Below, piece after piece: positions 47,701-60,035 of a stretch of DNA of 64,000 bases (within the stretch, counting starts at the first letter, position 1; every line of letters begins with the position of its first letter). Where the stretch lies: contig NC_090781.1 in NCBI RefSeq assembly GCF_040054535.1, positions 7,492,982 to 7,556,981 on the forward strand, in the 5' to 3' direction. Position numbers and translations under genes: made by a program. This DNA comes from Antennarius striatus (lineage: Eukaryota > Chordata > Actinopteri > Lophiiformes > Antennariidae). The notes beneath the pieces were generated by a model that saw only the letters and a program-made list of their open reading frames with translations, did no database searches and had not been told where the DNA came from.

Positions 47701-50700
47701 AGATGTGTAACTGGATCACAAGCTGAATTATAGCTGCGCTGCAAAGCAGCAACGGAATAAAGTCCATCATGCTTTAATTGTTTAGATACTCACATGGATT
47801 TACTTAGAATTGTGTGCTTTCATTGCGCCATGCGTCATGCAGATTTGTTTTAATGCTTCGTATCTTTAACACAGATTTCAGAAAGAGTTTAAATGCTAGT
47901 TGGAAGTAAAAAAAAAAAAAAAAGTCGCAACTGAAAACAGGCAAAAATGAGTTTGTTTTTTAAACAATTTTTGTTTCTCTTTTTTGTCAGTCTGAACTTA
48001 TTTTCCACACTATAAGGCGCACCCTAAATGACCTGTTCGAAAACTTTTTTCATATATAAGGTGCATGCCAGTTGAGAAAATTAGTTTTTTAGGTGCGCCT
48101 TATAGTGCAGAAAATACTGTATTCTGAATTTGATTAGACCAACACATCTGAAAGTTCTGATGGGTGCAACAAACCCTGTAAAAGAGGAAACTTCCACGCG
48201 CAAGAGGCCACCGTGTTGTGAATGGGTACGAAAGTGTCACTAATACTTTCCATGATTACATAAAGTTACTGTGAGGAACTGGTGATTTTTCTAGATCAGG
48301 AGTCACCAAATGGTGGACCGCGGTCCGGATCCAGACCACGTGATGGTTCTGTCCGGACCCGTGACCACTCCATGATAAATTCATAAGATTAGATTTTCTT
48401 GGAGAATTTGTTCCGACGGTTGCGGCTACAGACGGCGGACGCTGCTCCTCCAGTTCATACGGTAATAACTCCACTCAGTTCAGCCAATCAGATCGTTTGT
48501 ATACCTGCTCTGTCAGCACAACAGGAAGCGAGACACCGCTACGGCAGAGCAGAGGAAGGGAGACGGTGAGGACAGCATAGCTCCAAACGAAGAAAGGTTA
48601 ATGAGGAAAACCGCTGGTTAGCAATGAGTGGACAGAGAAATTCATGTTTATTCTTCCGTCAGGCAGTTCCAAACCACCGTGTCTCATATATTCCGAACAC
48701 GTAGCATTAATTAAAAATTCTAACATGAAGCGCCGCTATGACACAAAGCACAGAGCTTTTGAGCAGTTATCCCCTGAAGCCTTTTTGGTTGACATTACAT
48801 CACATCTCAGTGAGATCAATTTAAAGCTGCAGGGCCAGAATAATTCAGTTGCTAAACTTCCCTGAAAGGTTCAACAGCTTCAGCCTTAGGCAGCAGCTCC
48901 TCCTGCTAATCCAGAATCCAAGTATTGCTCTAGACTCTCCAATGAACAGCTACATGTCTGCTTGACAATGAGTCCATTCCAACAAAGATTTACCTAAATG
49001 ACTGGCAGGCCAGTCTCATGCCCCTTTCTCTCATGGAGGAAGTTGTTTGAATTTTTCCTCTGAAATAGCCACTTTTTATTTATGCTTTCTGAAGATGTTG
49101 ATATTTTTTAATTGAAGTGCAGACCTTCAGTTCTTTAGGCTGCAAACTCTTTAAATTACAACCAAAAAAAAAGTTCAGCTCTGCTTGCACTTTATCTTTC
49201 ATTCTGAGGTGTGCGTGTATTCTTCAATCTTACATAAAGGCTTTAAATTTATTTGCCTGCGTCTACTGTTAAGTATGGTCAAAGAGCTACTTGTGCAGTC
49301 AGTTAAATAATATCCTGCATTGAAAATTGGTAACTGAAAATGTGGACATAGGGCCAGCTATAAGACACAAACTGGACTTGGGTTCGGCCCTTTTTCTAAG
49401 AGGAAATTTTAATAACTGGTTGATTAATTTAACCTCACAAAAATGAGCTACTACATGTCATCAGTGCTTCATTGCCTTGTCATAGCATACAGCGTTTCCA
49501 TCCATTTAAAATGCATCACCACTGAATATCAGGATTGTCAATCAAAAGGCAAACTCGAGTCAAAACTGCTAAAAAAAAAGTGACAAATTTAACTGATTAA
49601 TGAAAGGCTATGTCCACACGTAGCCAGATCTTCTTGAAAACGCTACATGTTTCGAAAAAATCTCCGCCAACACATAACCGCAAAAAAATATTGCATTTTC
49701 GGAAATATCTGGGGCCTAAAAGTGACTTTACATGCACTTTTTTGGTGCTGTGGTCAGGAAGAGGCGCAGAGACTCACTAACTTATTCCTAGCAGTTCCTC
49801 TGATGAGCAGCTCTCTGGAAGCAGCCTCCCTTCATGAGCCATCGGACTCAGAGCTGAGGTGAAGTCATCCGATGCTGGGCAGGAAGCCAGATGTGACGCC
49901 TAACAGCATCCTGTTCCATTGAGTAACTGAACGACTTCTTTCTCTCACTTTATAATAGATACTGTACTTGTCGAAATAGCTAGCTTGGTATGGATGTTTT
50001 AGCATTAGGAGCACCGAAAACAAAAATCTACTTTGATCGGAATTTGTTTCATTTATGGAGATCCAACTATTGCAACGTTTAATTTGAAAGTCACAGCTGG
50101 ACAGTTCATCAATCCCGGGAATAAACATTTTAACTCAAACTATAAATATTACTGTAAACATCATATCACATTTTTCCTTGTGATAAACTAATTATTTAAT
50201 GTTTTGTTCTTATGTGACCAGTAAAGACGAAACACCATGTTAAAATACTCTCGTGAGTGAAGAGGAGTTGTGTAATCGATCACCCAGTACGTCGTGACCT
50301 CAACGTGGACGATGGCAATTTTTTACCAAACTTGCGGTAATCCATGAGTGTTTGGGGAAAAACCAGTCAGAAAGCTCAGGGATTGGTTGAATCTGCATGA
50401 TGCAATCATGACACCTCAGCTTCCCGGAGCAACCACCTCATTTTTTTCTCATGATGATTTTCGGAAGCTGAAAGGGAAATTCAGCTCTTAATTTTAACTG
50501 TACTGGGAAACAACTTTATGCCCAGTGATGACCTGGATCTACAGGATGCTATGACGGATATGATAACATGTTTTGCATCGTAAAAATCTCTGGTTAATGT
50601 CATTATGCTTTCATATCTTGAAGCAACTCGTTTAACTTGACCAATAAAACCCCAGGTGACCCCTGCCCTGACTGATAGCAGTAATCCATGAACACAGACC

Positions 50701-53383
50701 GTATCTTATTTAAGCAACAAAGTAAACAAAGAATAAATGATAAGGACTGTCAACAAGGATACAGAGGAGTGGTTTCAAAGTCAAACATAATGAAAGTATT
50801 GTTAAACAGGAATGGTCTTCTAAGGTGTGTGTCTGAACAATGATCAGACCGTCTCTACGATGAGACGAGCAGCCAGTCATCATGACAGCCACAAGGTTTC
50901 CCTCCAGTCCTATGAAGATGATCTGAGGCTGCTGTTCTGTGCAGAGGCGATCATTATCAAGAATTTGAACAGGGAAATGTAGTTAAATAACAAACAAATG
51001 TTACACTGATTCTACAAGCTGATCTTACACAGCATGTCATAGCTCATCTGCCATTTATACATCAAACTTGTTGGAGCAGTTCCTTTCAGTAGATCTGTAA
51101 ATTATGGTTGAGATATTAATGTCTCATTCAAAAGTTCCTTTGCCGAGTTTCAGCAAAGCTAAAACACAGAATCGAACTTGAAATGCAGTACGTAAAATTC
51201 AAATGATGCCCAACCCTACACGTGACAACTCCATTTCAAACAAACCCTCCTTTAAATGGCATCTGCAAGAACGCCTCAGCTGGGGGCTGTGAGCAGCTTG
51301 GTGAATGCCAACCATTCCAGAGCAGCGCATCGCCATCAGCACCCAAGAGGCCAGAGGATGATGGAGTCTGAGGCGTCCACACGATGCCGGAACTTTTTGA
51401 AAACGCAACTTTTTGAAAACGATTCCAAGTCCACACGACAGCGTTTTCAAAAAAATCTCCATCCACACGTAAACGCATCAGTGCGTTTTCAAAGACGGCT
51501 ATAAGCATGCCAAACCATGTGGTGGCAGTATTGAGTCAAATTTTATCCAATAGGAATCCTCCGTGTTGTTGCGATTACGCCTTCCGTCCACACGACAACG
51601 CAGATATCCTGAGCGAAAATGAAACTTTTTGAAAACGCTGGCCTAGGTGGGTTTTTTTTTTTTAATAGCTGGGTCTGCGTTATCATGTGGACGGCCTATC
51701 CGCAACTTTTTAAAAACACTGACGTCTTGCCTTCGACGAAAAACCTCTATGACTTCATACTTATGGGCCCGTGTGTTGTGACAACAAAACACGGGAGGGT
51801 TCCTATTAAATTTGATAAATTTGATAAAATTTGACTCAATACTGCCACCACATGGTTTGGCATGCTTATAGCTGTCTTTGAAAACGCACTGATGCGTTTA
51901 CGTGTGAACGGAGATTTTTTTGAAAACGCTGTCGTGTGGACGCGAATCGTTTTCGATACGTTTTCAAAAAAATCCGTCATCGTGTGGACGGGGCCTGAGT
52001 GTAATGACCCACAGAACACCTGGATACACAACTGACCTGTACATGCAAAGATAATATGAAGGCATCTCCTCCTTTGTAAAGGAGAAGGTCAGACACACAC
52101 GTCACACAATGCAGTAACTGGTAATGTGTTCAGGTTTAACACACTTAACAATAACACACCCATCTAATGAATGGGCTGCTGGCTCAGACAAAGATCATCA
52201 GGACACTGAATAATTTTGGGGGTTAAAAAAAAAAAAAAGGTGGGTAAAAGAGGAAAAGTGCTGCTTCACAGAAGACGTTGTGTGAGACAGTACTTTAATA
52301 TGAAGCACTGTCTAAATAGACTGATGACAAACTATTGAAATCTCTTGGTCAATTGTTTGTGTACTCTGTCACCTCCCTTTGTAGCAGAAACGTGAGCCGG
52401 GACTCATAAATATGACGTGTTAAAGAAGAGCCGCCTGGATCCAATACAAGACGGAGAGAAGATCTGCATAGAATTTATTTTTGTTTTTTATCAGTTCTGA
52501 ATATTTATATCATCACACTGGAAAAGGATCTCACAGTATCAAACACACACACACACACACAAACACACCGCGTTTGACAAATTTGGCGCACACAGTCCAC
52601 AACACGTGTGTGGGGCTGGACGGCCAAAATGTGACCAAAAAACAAGTTTTGTGACGTGATTAAAATAAAACGCCGTAAAAGGACAGCAGCTATCCTCCCG
52701 GATAGCCTCGATCACCCACAAGCTGATGCAACTGCGTAAAGCCCTTACAGCACACACACGGGGAAACGACACGACACACGTGGTTTGACGAGACAGCGGG
52801 GAGAAGTCTGACGTAAAAAAAACTTATTTTACAAGTCTGGAGTTTCTTTAGGCGAAGCGGGCAGGTGTGGAACTTACCTGATCAGATCTAGGAAGGAGTC
52901 TATCACTTCTTTGGGTTCAGGGACGTTGTCGTCCAGCGCTTCGATTTTGGTTATGGACACCGACCCCGGCGCCACGATGAACGCCATCACCACCCCGATG
53001 GAGGAGGCGATCAACGTGGTCACCAAGAAGAAGAGCATGGCCCAACCACCGAGCTTCCCCAGGGCTTTAGGGTCGATGCTGGCGGCCCCGGACACCAGGC
53101 TGCACACCACCAGAGGGATGATGATCATTTTCAGCAAACGGATGAGCAGATCGCCGGGGAAGCCGATGTAGATCATCTGGGTTCTGGAGAGGGTCACGTT
53201 GCGCACGGCGAGGCCGATCAAAACTCCGATGATGACCCCCGCCACGGTGAGAATCACCAGCAGATTAGCCATCACGATCCTCCTCACCCGCCGCGACAGC
53301 GGCTCGGGAGCCTTCCTCGGAGGGCTCGTCAGTCCGTTGGCAAGCGCCTCGCCGTTAGACGTCTTTCCTTCTTCTAGGTCCAT
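44543..53383 (-). CDS. slc1a5: Neutral amino acid transporter SLC1A5 (ASCT2)
   Basis: Eight coding exons, minus strand: 52878-53383, 47042-47084, 46890-46958, 46625-46791, 46248-46481, 45856-46050, 44923-45057, 44543-44765. All junctions have GT/AG and matching phase, giving 523 residues (human 541). The family signatures are present: hairpin 1 [14 protein letters not shown], helix 7 [18 protein letters not shown], hairpin 2 [18 protein letters not shown] and helix 8 [17 protein letters not shown]. The Cys in RTCTV is the residue that marks ASCT2; ASCT1 has Thr there. The product is a trimeric, sodium-dependent exchanger of glutamine, serine, alanine and other neutral amino acids at the plasma membrane. 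The C-terminus ESVL could bind PDZ domains. Human SLC1A5 lies near FKRP at 19q13.3. Intron 1 (5.8 kb) is full of transposon remnants. Confidence 0.95.
44923..45057 (-). CDS. slc1a5: slc1a5 exon 7
   Basis: It encodes hairpin 2 and the start of helix 8 ([31 protein letters not shown]). It was found by joining splice phases; the plus-strand frame here is a shadow. Confidence 0.95.
45856..46050 (-). CDS. slc1a5: slc1a5 exon 6
   Basis: It encodes the rest of hairpin 1 ([10 protein letters not shown]) and helix 7 with [15 protein letters not shown], which coordinates sodium and substrate in this family. Confidence 0.95.
46248..46481 (-). CDS. slc1a5: slc1a5 exon 5
   Basis: It encodes [20 protein letters not shown] through the start of hairpin 1 (FGTAS). 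It is bounded by CCACAG and GTAACC. Confidence 0.95.
46625..46791 (-). CDS. slc1a5: slc1a5 exon 4
   Basis: It encodes [20 protein letters not shown] through [16 protein letters not shown]. It ends in phase 2 and the Trp codon is completed in exon 5. Confidence 0.95.
46890..46958 (-). CDS. slc1a5: slc1a5 exon 3
   Basis: A 69-base, phase-0 exon encoding [20 protein letters not shown] and VEK, the extracellular loop. It has two N-glycosylation sequons (NGT, NIT). Confidence 0.93.
47042..47084 (-). CDS. slc1a5: slc1a5 exon 2
   Basis: A 43-base exon with CACAG before it and GTAAGT after it. It encodes [14 protein letters not shown], the conserved SLC1 segment after helix 3. It is too short to show as an open frame by itself. 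Confidence 0.93.
47997..48119. mobile_element. Foldback MITE, copy 3, in slc1a5 intron 1
   Basis: The left end TTATTTTCCACACTATAAGG and the right end CCTTATAGTGCAGAAAATACTG are terminal inverted repeats; TA follows at 48120-48121. The left end has mutated. Confidence 0.7.
48290..48880 (+). pseudogene. hAT-type transposase relic with decayed BED zinc finger
   Basis: The left part (GGAGTCACCAAATGGTGGACC, CGGTCCGGATCCAGACC) resembles the end of a fish hAT element. At about 48625-48765 the plus strand encodes [20 protein letters not shown] followed by [11 protein letters not shown]. This is the BED-type finger common to ZBED-like hAT transposases, but the second Cys is replaced by Tyr and the first His by Arg. 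The frame ends soon after. Confidence 0.55.
49608..49760. repeat. Truncated copy of the GTCCACACG palindrome family
   Basis: It begins GGCTATGTCCACACGTAGCC and continues with TTGAAAACGCTACATG and CGAAAAAATCTCCG. It shares these words with the full-length element at 51371-51994. Confidence 0.5.
51371..51994. mobile_element. Long-palindrome DNA element with GTCCACACG ends
   Basis: The element begins AGGCGTCCACACGATG and ends CATCGTGTGGACGGGGCCT. The arms extend for about 170 bases: GTGCGTTTTCAAAGACGG and GCATGCCAAACCATGTGGTG in the left arm recur as reverse complements in the right arm (51836-51900). The 280-base centre contains more TCCACACGACAACGC-type motifs. There is no coding frame. I could not confirm a target duplication. 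Confidence 0.7.
52878..53383 (-). CDS. slc1a5: slc1a5 exon 1 (coding)
   Basis: It encodes residues 1-168 plus two bases: the cytoplasmic N-terminus and the first membrane helices ([39 protein letters not shown]). It ends ATCAG|GTAAGTT. Confidence 0.95.
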
Positions 53384-53630
53384 TTTCTCTGGCGTTTTGT
53401 GTGTAAAGTTAACGACGTAACAGAAAGAAAGAAATTATTACGTAAGAACAACTGTCTCTGTGATGGAACTCACTTTAATGGCGACGAACACACGCCACCT
53501 GGTCTACGTTCGCCAGTACTTTGATGTCTGTCGAGCCAGCGCCTCTTTTTACAGGAGCGGGGGAAGCCCCGCCCCCTGTGACGTAAGGAGGGGTGTGTCT
53601 GAATATGATGCAATAGGAAATACTGTACTG
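53384..53630 (-). promoter_or_regulatory. slc1a5 promoter with ATF4-type (CARE), CRE-like and GC-box motifs
   Basis: TGATGCAAT at 53606-53614 matches the C/EBP-ATF response element consensus TGATGNAAN; it lies about 225 bases before the ATG. TGACGTAA (53579-53586) and a GC box CCCCGCCCCC (53567-53576) are next to it. On the minus strand a TAAAAAG box near 53545 could serve as a weak TATA element. SLC1A5 is a known amino-acid-stress (ATF4) target in mammals. Confidence 0.55.
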
Positions 53631-56600
53631 TGTCAGTTGTCTTTCCATTATGTTATAGCGGTACATTCAATGACTGTATTTAGAGCTTACAGCTGTATGT
53701 AATATAGTAGGAAAATAACAGCGCATGGTTGTTGCTTATAGGCGTTAATTACAAATTAAATTAAATTTTAAATAATTGTAAAAAAAAATATTCCCACGCA
53801 TTTATACAGTACAGTTTTTTTTTTAATGTATATGTTGATAAATTATACAACTTTCAGGAATGCAGTGAAAGACGTCTGTTAAATATGTAAATTCAAAGAT
53901 TCACGGTTATGTTTCAGTGTGGAAGCAGATAATGTCAGGAGAAAACGTAATTTTCTAATGGCCTGAGGACCTATCTGTGGTTCTAAACTGTTCTGGAGCT
54001 GTTTGGTGGAAGACTGGTCACGTGATCGTGATTGAAGCACGAACTTGGTCAAGTTTCTCAAAGTGTGAAAAAAAAAAGGAAAACAAAATAAATACCACAG
54101 CAAGACAACCTCACAATAATGACGCATTTACAGTATAAATATATCTAAAAAAAATTGTCAGCATTGCTGTCTTTTTGACTTTTTTTTTAATTTCTGTCAA
54201 TTTTTGAAAATAAATAAAATTGAAATGTATATTTTGACTCATTTTTGGTTAAATTAGAAGCAACATCTTTTTTTTTTATATTTGACATTTTGACTGAAGA
54301 CAATCGTGTTTCCATTTCTCATCATGTAAAATGCTATTTTCACTGCTCTTTTTTTTTTTTTTTTTGGTGTATTCAAACCCACATTGGATAAGCATCACTG
54401 CACCCTACATGGTGCACGCTTTACTGCCAGATTACTGCTCAGATTGACCTGCTGCAAATCCCATGGCTGTCAAAATCTATTACGTAATCTTTAGATGAAT
54501 ACATTTGTGCATATCCATGACATGACACAGCCAAGAATGTTTAACTGTAAACTAACCGACTGTGAATCTGGTAACAATATTTCACACCGGAAATGAAAAA
54601 CACAAATCCATGCCATTTACATTGTGCATTTGCATGCGCTGAACTGGTTTGCATTATCTGGGGTTGCAGAAGAAGAGGCTTTGCCTGTACAGCTGTGGGA
54701 ACTGCCACCAGACTTTGATGTGACCTCCCTCCTCTGTCTGTTTATTTGAGCTCCTCTCAAGAACCGATCCACCATTATTAATGTGTTTAAAACATCACAC
54801 GGTGATGCATGTGGAACCACAAAGACAGCAATAACATTGGTGTAACGTGTGGCGCGCTTTGATTTTCAGGACAGATGAGCAGGACGTCTCTAGTGCGATG
54901 AAAACATGAATTAATGTATGAACTACCGTGAAAAGGTTCTGAATGGAGCAAATCTTTTTTTCTTCATTCTCAAAATTGAATACAGTTGGTGACAATGGAA
55001 GTCGGAGGTGGTAACAGCCAAAGAAAGTGTTGGTTGTTCTTTATTGGTGAGGATTGCGTCAAACTGTGGCAGCAGACAGACCCTTATTGTCTCAGATACC
55101 GAGACCTGCAGGGTTCCGAAAAAGCCAGGGGTTGGTTTACATTCAGACTACGAGCCAAACCCATTTCAAACAGGGTCCCACTGGTAGAACTTAGTGGGAA
55201 ATGCACCTTTACCAGCAGGAAATTCCCACAGGACCAGACCTCTGGCTGGTAGGACATTATCCTCTAAGTGCTGGCTTTGTTATGTCAAGAGCGTTCTTTG
55301 TTCCTCCGACTGTGAGAGTGATTGCAGGAATCACAATGAAACGCAGAACAAGACCAACGCTGAAACCCACAGGCACATGAGGGCACAGAGTTTTTCGAGA
55401 GTGGGCCCCATTTATAAAAACACGCAAATGCACACACATATTCACACACATATTCACACACAGAGACACACACATACGCACGCACACACACAACTAGACT
55501 TCTTCATGCAGATCTCTTGCAGTGGCAAAACAAACCTGTATGAATCTTCAATAATTCTAAAGCATGCAGGAGACTTGAGCAAACATTGCCACAGCAACAG
55601 GATTGATTTTTGGTTTAAATATTCCTTTCTTACATGTTGCACAAAACTTGACGATAAATATTTATGTGAGAATGAGGTGTATAGAAGTTGTGCTTTGGTG
55701 AGGAACTGGATCGATATGTATATTTTAACAGAAGGCTACTGTGAACAAACCCTTTTTTTAGGTTCAACAGACTTTTATTTACCTAGCCCTAATTTAAATT
55801 CTAATTAGACACATGAGTCATCAAAACGGTTGCCCTCAGGACTACGTCAAAGTCAGCAAAGAAAAAAAATAACATGGATCCTCTATTTTCTTATCTGGTT
55901 TCGACTCTAAAAACTCAATGATGCTCCTCTGTTCAACCAAAATTCATGAAAGTCTGTAAAGTAGTTCATGTGTTATAATACAAGACCAAAATATTTCACC
56001 AAAAACTAGACGGTAACGCAACAGTCCTGAAATAGACTGACTGTATTAATGTGACTCATCAAATGTGAAAAGTAATCAGAATCACGCAGAACTTATTATT
56101 AGTTAGACAGTCGCTGACGATAAAAAAAAACATATTCCAGTAACGTTGGTTTGTGAAAAAGTTGTAAATGTGATTATTTCCTTCCACAGAACATACCCCA
56201 CCTACCCACTCAGTCTCAAGACAATCTTTTATGTGGTTTATGAAACATGTCCAGAAATCCATATTTTGCAACATTCAAAAAGATAAAATCTTTGCCTCTG
56301 CTACATCATTTCATGCAGATCCATTTCAAACTGCAACAGGTTATTTCTTACTTCATGCCCAACTGTTCTACAAACTTTCACCAAAATCCATCTGGGAAAT
56401 TAATGCAAAACAGCTCAACCATCAGTAACAACAGAATGCATGAAAAAAAAATTCTCAGTTACTTTCTTCCTTTCTGCAGTTAATGCACTGTCTGCAGGTG
56501 TTTATTCTCAATCACCCCCCCCCCCATCTTTGTTCAGGTATTTAGATATAACAGAAAAAGTGACAATCACAGGGGTGCCAAAATGTTTGTTCTCAATTAC

Positions 56601-57424
56601 AATCACATGTTCTGTATCTTGATGAGATACCCGAACAAAGGCACACAGGTACACCAGTGTCTTGTGAGTTCTGAAACTGGGCCATGGAAAAAAGAACGTG
56701 CTGGACAACTACCCTCGGCTGTCTCAAGTATCATGAGACCACAGCTGAATGACGGCAGAATGACAAATAAAATACAAAGGCGCAGCCAGAAATGAAACCT
56801 AACACCAGCTTTTACCTCGCCGTTCCTGTAGCTGCTTACCTTTTATTTGTTTTTCACCTGGTGAGATGAAGAACTATTGAAGCGGCTGTACAAAGAGACT
56901 TGAACCGATTTAACACATTCTCAATTTATATGATTCCTCAGGGCGTGCATAAACTGACTGAATGAAAGAAAGGTGCTGCGTCACGATGAACACGCATGGT
57001 TAAACGTCCCACTAAAAGGACGCAGGTAGGAGGAAATAAATGACTACGGTAGTTCTGAGGTATGACAGAATCCTTCTCTACGTCCCCATTTTCACAAGTG
57101 TTTAACTTTATCTGACAAAGTGTGCAAATACACCAAGTTTGGTCTGTTACCACACTTTGACCACAGAAAAACTGTGACGATCACAGGGGTGCCTAAATGT
57201 AAACATTTGTTGTCTTCCAGAACCAGATATTAATAACTTTATTATGTCATTACAGTATAATGTTATTATGTCATTTGGGAGAGCGGGATTGAAGTCACTG
57301 AGACTTAAACACATCTTTCCGAACATCACAGTTTTGTAACTCGGCCAACTCACACTGTTGATAAGAAGGCTGGGCTTCATCGGTGTCGATTGCAAATTCT
57401 GGGATGAGATGGTATTTTCTGGTA

Positions 57425-57502
57425 CTGTTCAGGGGCCGTGCCAAAAGTGGAGGCGGGCCGCATTCGGCCCGGGGGCCTTAGTTTGTGGACCTCTGCTTTA
57501 AA
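57425..57502 (-). repeat. hAT element end fragment
   Basis: The minus strand reads AGAGGTCCACAAACTAAGGC followed by CCGAATGCGGCCCGCC, the familiar end of ZBED-like hAT elements in fish. Nothing of the transposase follows. Confidence 0.5.
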
Positions 57503-59914
57503 GGGTTCAATATGGGAACATTTTTAGTAGCATTGAAAAATAGATTGAAGCCCACTCGGCCACTGTAATCTGTAATCTGTGATTACAAAACCACCCGTGC
57601 CTTGAGTTTAGACCACACCATGTGCTAGTAGCTGTTTTGGGGCCTTCTAATGTTCCTCCCCACCTCCTTTTTAAACCTGACACATTCCGCTTGCAGTCAG
57701 GCTTGGCTCAAGGAACCAGTGATCCGTGAAAATATTCACTGGATGAGTTTTAGACAATAGGTAACTTAGAATTAATGTTATTAATTATGATTCTTACATT
57801 TCCCACGTGTGAACAAATTAAAGGTCAGCTGTAGAGATAAAGGATAATTCTTTAATCATCACATACATTAAAGTCAAGAACATAAAATAATGATTTTATT
57901 ATACCCTGCCTCAAGCAGGGAATATTAATCCATCTAAATCAGGTCACATCGCAGCATTCGTTCCATCACATGAGGAAATAAATTACAAATTTAGTATCAT
58001 CAGACCGTGACAGTAAAAGCATGATGTCTTCCCACTGTACATATATAAGCACATGTCTTAGGGCTGTAGCCTGTAGCCCCTTGTGAAGTTGGTTTATCTC
58101 TGTAAAAGTAGATTTAATTAAGATATTTGCATGCAGATTAATTTATGGATTATCCAAGAGGAGAATGTGAATGTAAAATGAGCGTTGGGAAAGCAGACGT
58201 GTAGTCTAAAAACACACACTTTCTGAACACAATCCTCCCACCGGACGTCTACAGGGAACACTTCGTTCTGGGCAGGACCAAGTGGACCTGAGAGCTCTGA
58301 TTCGCTGAAGGCAGCACACCCTTCTCACCACACCCCCTTCTCCTCCAGCAGGTCTCCTCAGTGCAGTCACCCCCAGCCTGTCACAGACATATGATGTAAT
58401 AACGCATGGAAGGGATCTGAATTTTTCTCTTGTCAGCAGCCTGCCCTTCTCTCTTTCTTTTGTTTAGTACCTCCGACTCTGTTCACGTTGAGTAGAATGA
58501 AAGAAAAGACACATTTGTTCTGAATCGCCCGTTGCTCTTTGTGGCTTCTGTGGATTTTAAACCAACAAGACTGCTTCATAAGTTGCGTATCATGTAATAA
58601 AGGCCCAACTCTAGGGTTCCTATACGCTTTAATACTTTTAGCCTGTATTTGAGGTGAAACATGTGGCAGTGCACACCCTTTTATAGTCAAAGCAATTCGC
58701 TTCTCTTTGCTCTCTGTCTTCTTCATATCTGCATGTGTGGACTGTACATGCTACAGCTTGTCATGAAGGAATTTTATTTTTTTTTGTCTAAACAGATTGT
58801 AAGACATAGATAAGTGTGTTCTCTGACAAAAATGTCATTGATCAAGTAGTATCACAATAGTTTGTGCATTAAACAACAAGGCCACTAAAACTCCCTCCGT
58901 GAGGGTGATTCTAAATGGTCTGAATGAAGCTGGCTTAAAGTTTGTTACTGTTTTAATTTGAAAGATATGGAGAAGTCAGAACAGCAACAAAAAATATTAT
59001 TAATGTAGATGTTAGGCAAAACACTTCAAACAAGGTGTGATCAAACCAGCTGCAGTGTATGAATAACAAGTCAGTTTCACCAAAAACAGTTTAGTGAAAA
59101 GTGAAGGAGCTCCTGTCATTGAGGCTGCTGATAGTAAAAGGTGTTACATGTGACATGTTTTTGTTAAAAAATGGACTACACTACATTTTTCTAAAAAGAT
59201 TATAACAATTTTCAATTGTTACAGACGAATCTGTAATGTTATTGATGGTGTAACACCCAGGAGAGAGTCAGAGGGTGAGGACAGAAGTCAGAGGACAGGA
59301 TGAAAATAACATGAACACATGCATCTCTGAATGCGTGACGCCATGACCACTCCTTGTCAACCGTGACTCCCATAATCTCTTGCTGCTTCTTTGTATCCAA
59401 AAATAACAGGTATACTTGTTGGGGTTTTTTTTATTACATACTGTGCATTTAAAATAATCAGCCTTAACCAAATGATTGTACCGTACATTTAACCATAGCG
59501 TTTGTTTTAATGGAGAAAACTTGGCAGATCTTGGAAAATGTGACTGCAGAGATATGTTCAGTACCTGTGTGTGTGTGTGTATTATATATTGTTTATATAT
59601 GCACACTATACATATTCATATTCGTCTTTCCATGGTGAGTAGCTGACTGTAGCTGCTCCTGTTCAGAATGAAGGTCACTGAGCTCCATAAACATGTTTAC
59701 CGACGATCTGAGAGCTGAAGGTGTGACCACTGTGTTTAGAATTTTTCTATAAGGGTGTCGAGGCAGCTGTCCTTCTCATGGCCTTGAGAAATGTGTTGTA
59801 CAAACACTCCTAAAAAAAAACCAAAAAAAAAAACCAGACATGCAAATACAATGTGCTGCTAAGCCATAGTTCATAGAGAGCCACAGAGAAACGGTCAGTG
59901 ATCGGACAACCACG

Positions 59915-60035
59915 TAGCAGCAGCTCGTGGGGTTCGGTGCCTTGCTCAAGGGCACCTAGAGTTGAACTGAAACCTCTCCAGCTGTCAGTTCACGTTCCAT
60001 ACACTGATTCAAACTGGTCTTGAACAGGCCATCCC
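59915..60035 (-). repeat. tRNA-derived SINE, copy 3, truncated, minus orientation
   Basis: The minus strand has CTGTTCAAGACC (B-box like), then GTGAACTGACAGCTGGAGAG and GTGCCCTTGAGCAAGGCACC, matching the bodies of the copies at 20022 and 36942. The A-box is missing. Confidence 0.5.

Larger units (their letters stand above)
47085..52877 (-). other. slc1a5: slc1a5 intron 1
   Basis: A 5.8 kb intron with a foldback MITE, a hAT relic, a truncated and a full-length long-palindrome element, and AT-rich sequence between them. I see no further exon in it. Confidence 0.85.

Noticed and set aside
44543-53383. SLC1A4 (ASCT1) as the identity of the transporter
   Set aside because: The helix 8 segment reads DRTCTVLN with Cys as in ASCT2, not Thr as in ASCT1, and fkrp is the neighbour as for human SLC1A5.
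54986-55252. 88-codon plus frame
   Set aside because: No recognised domain, no splice or promoter support; length is within chance.
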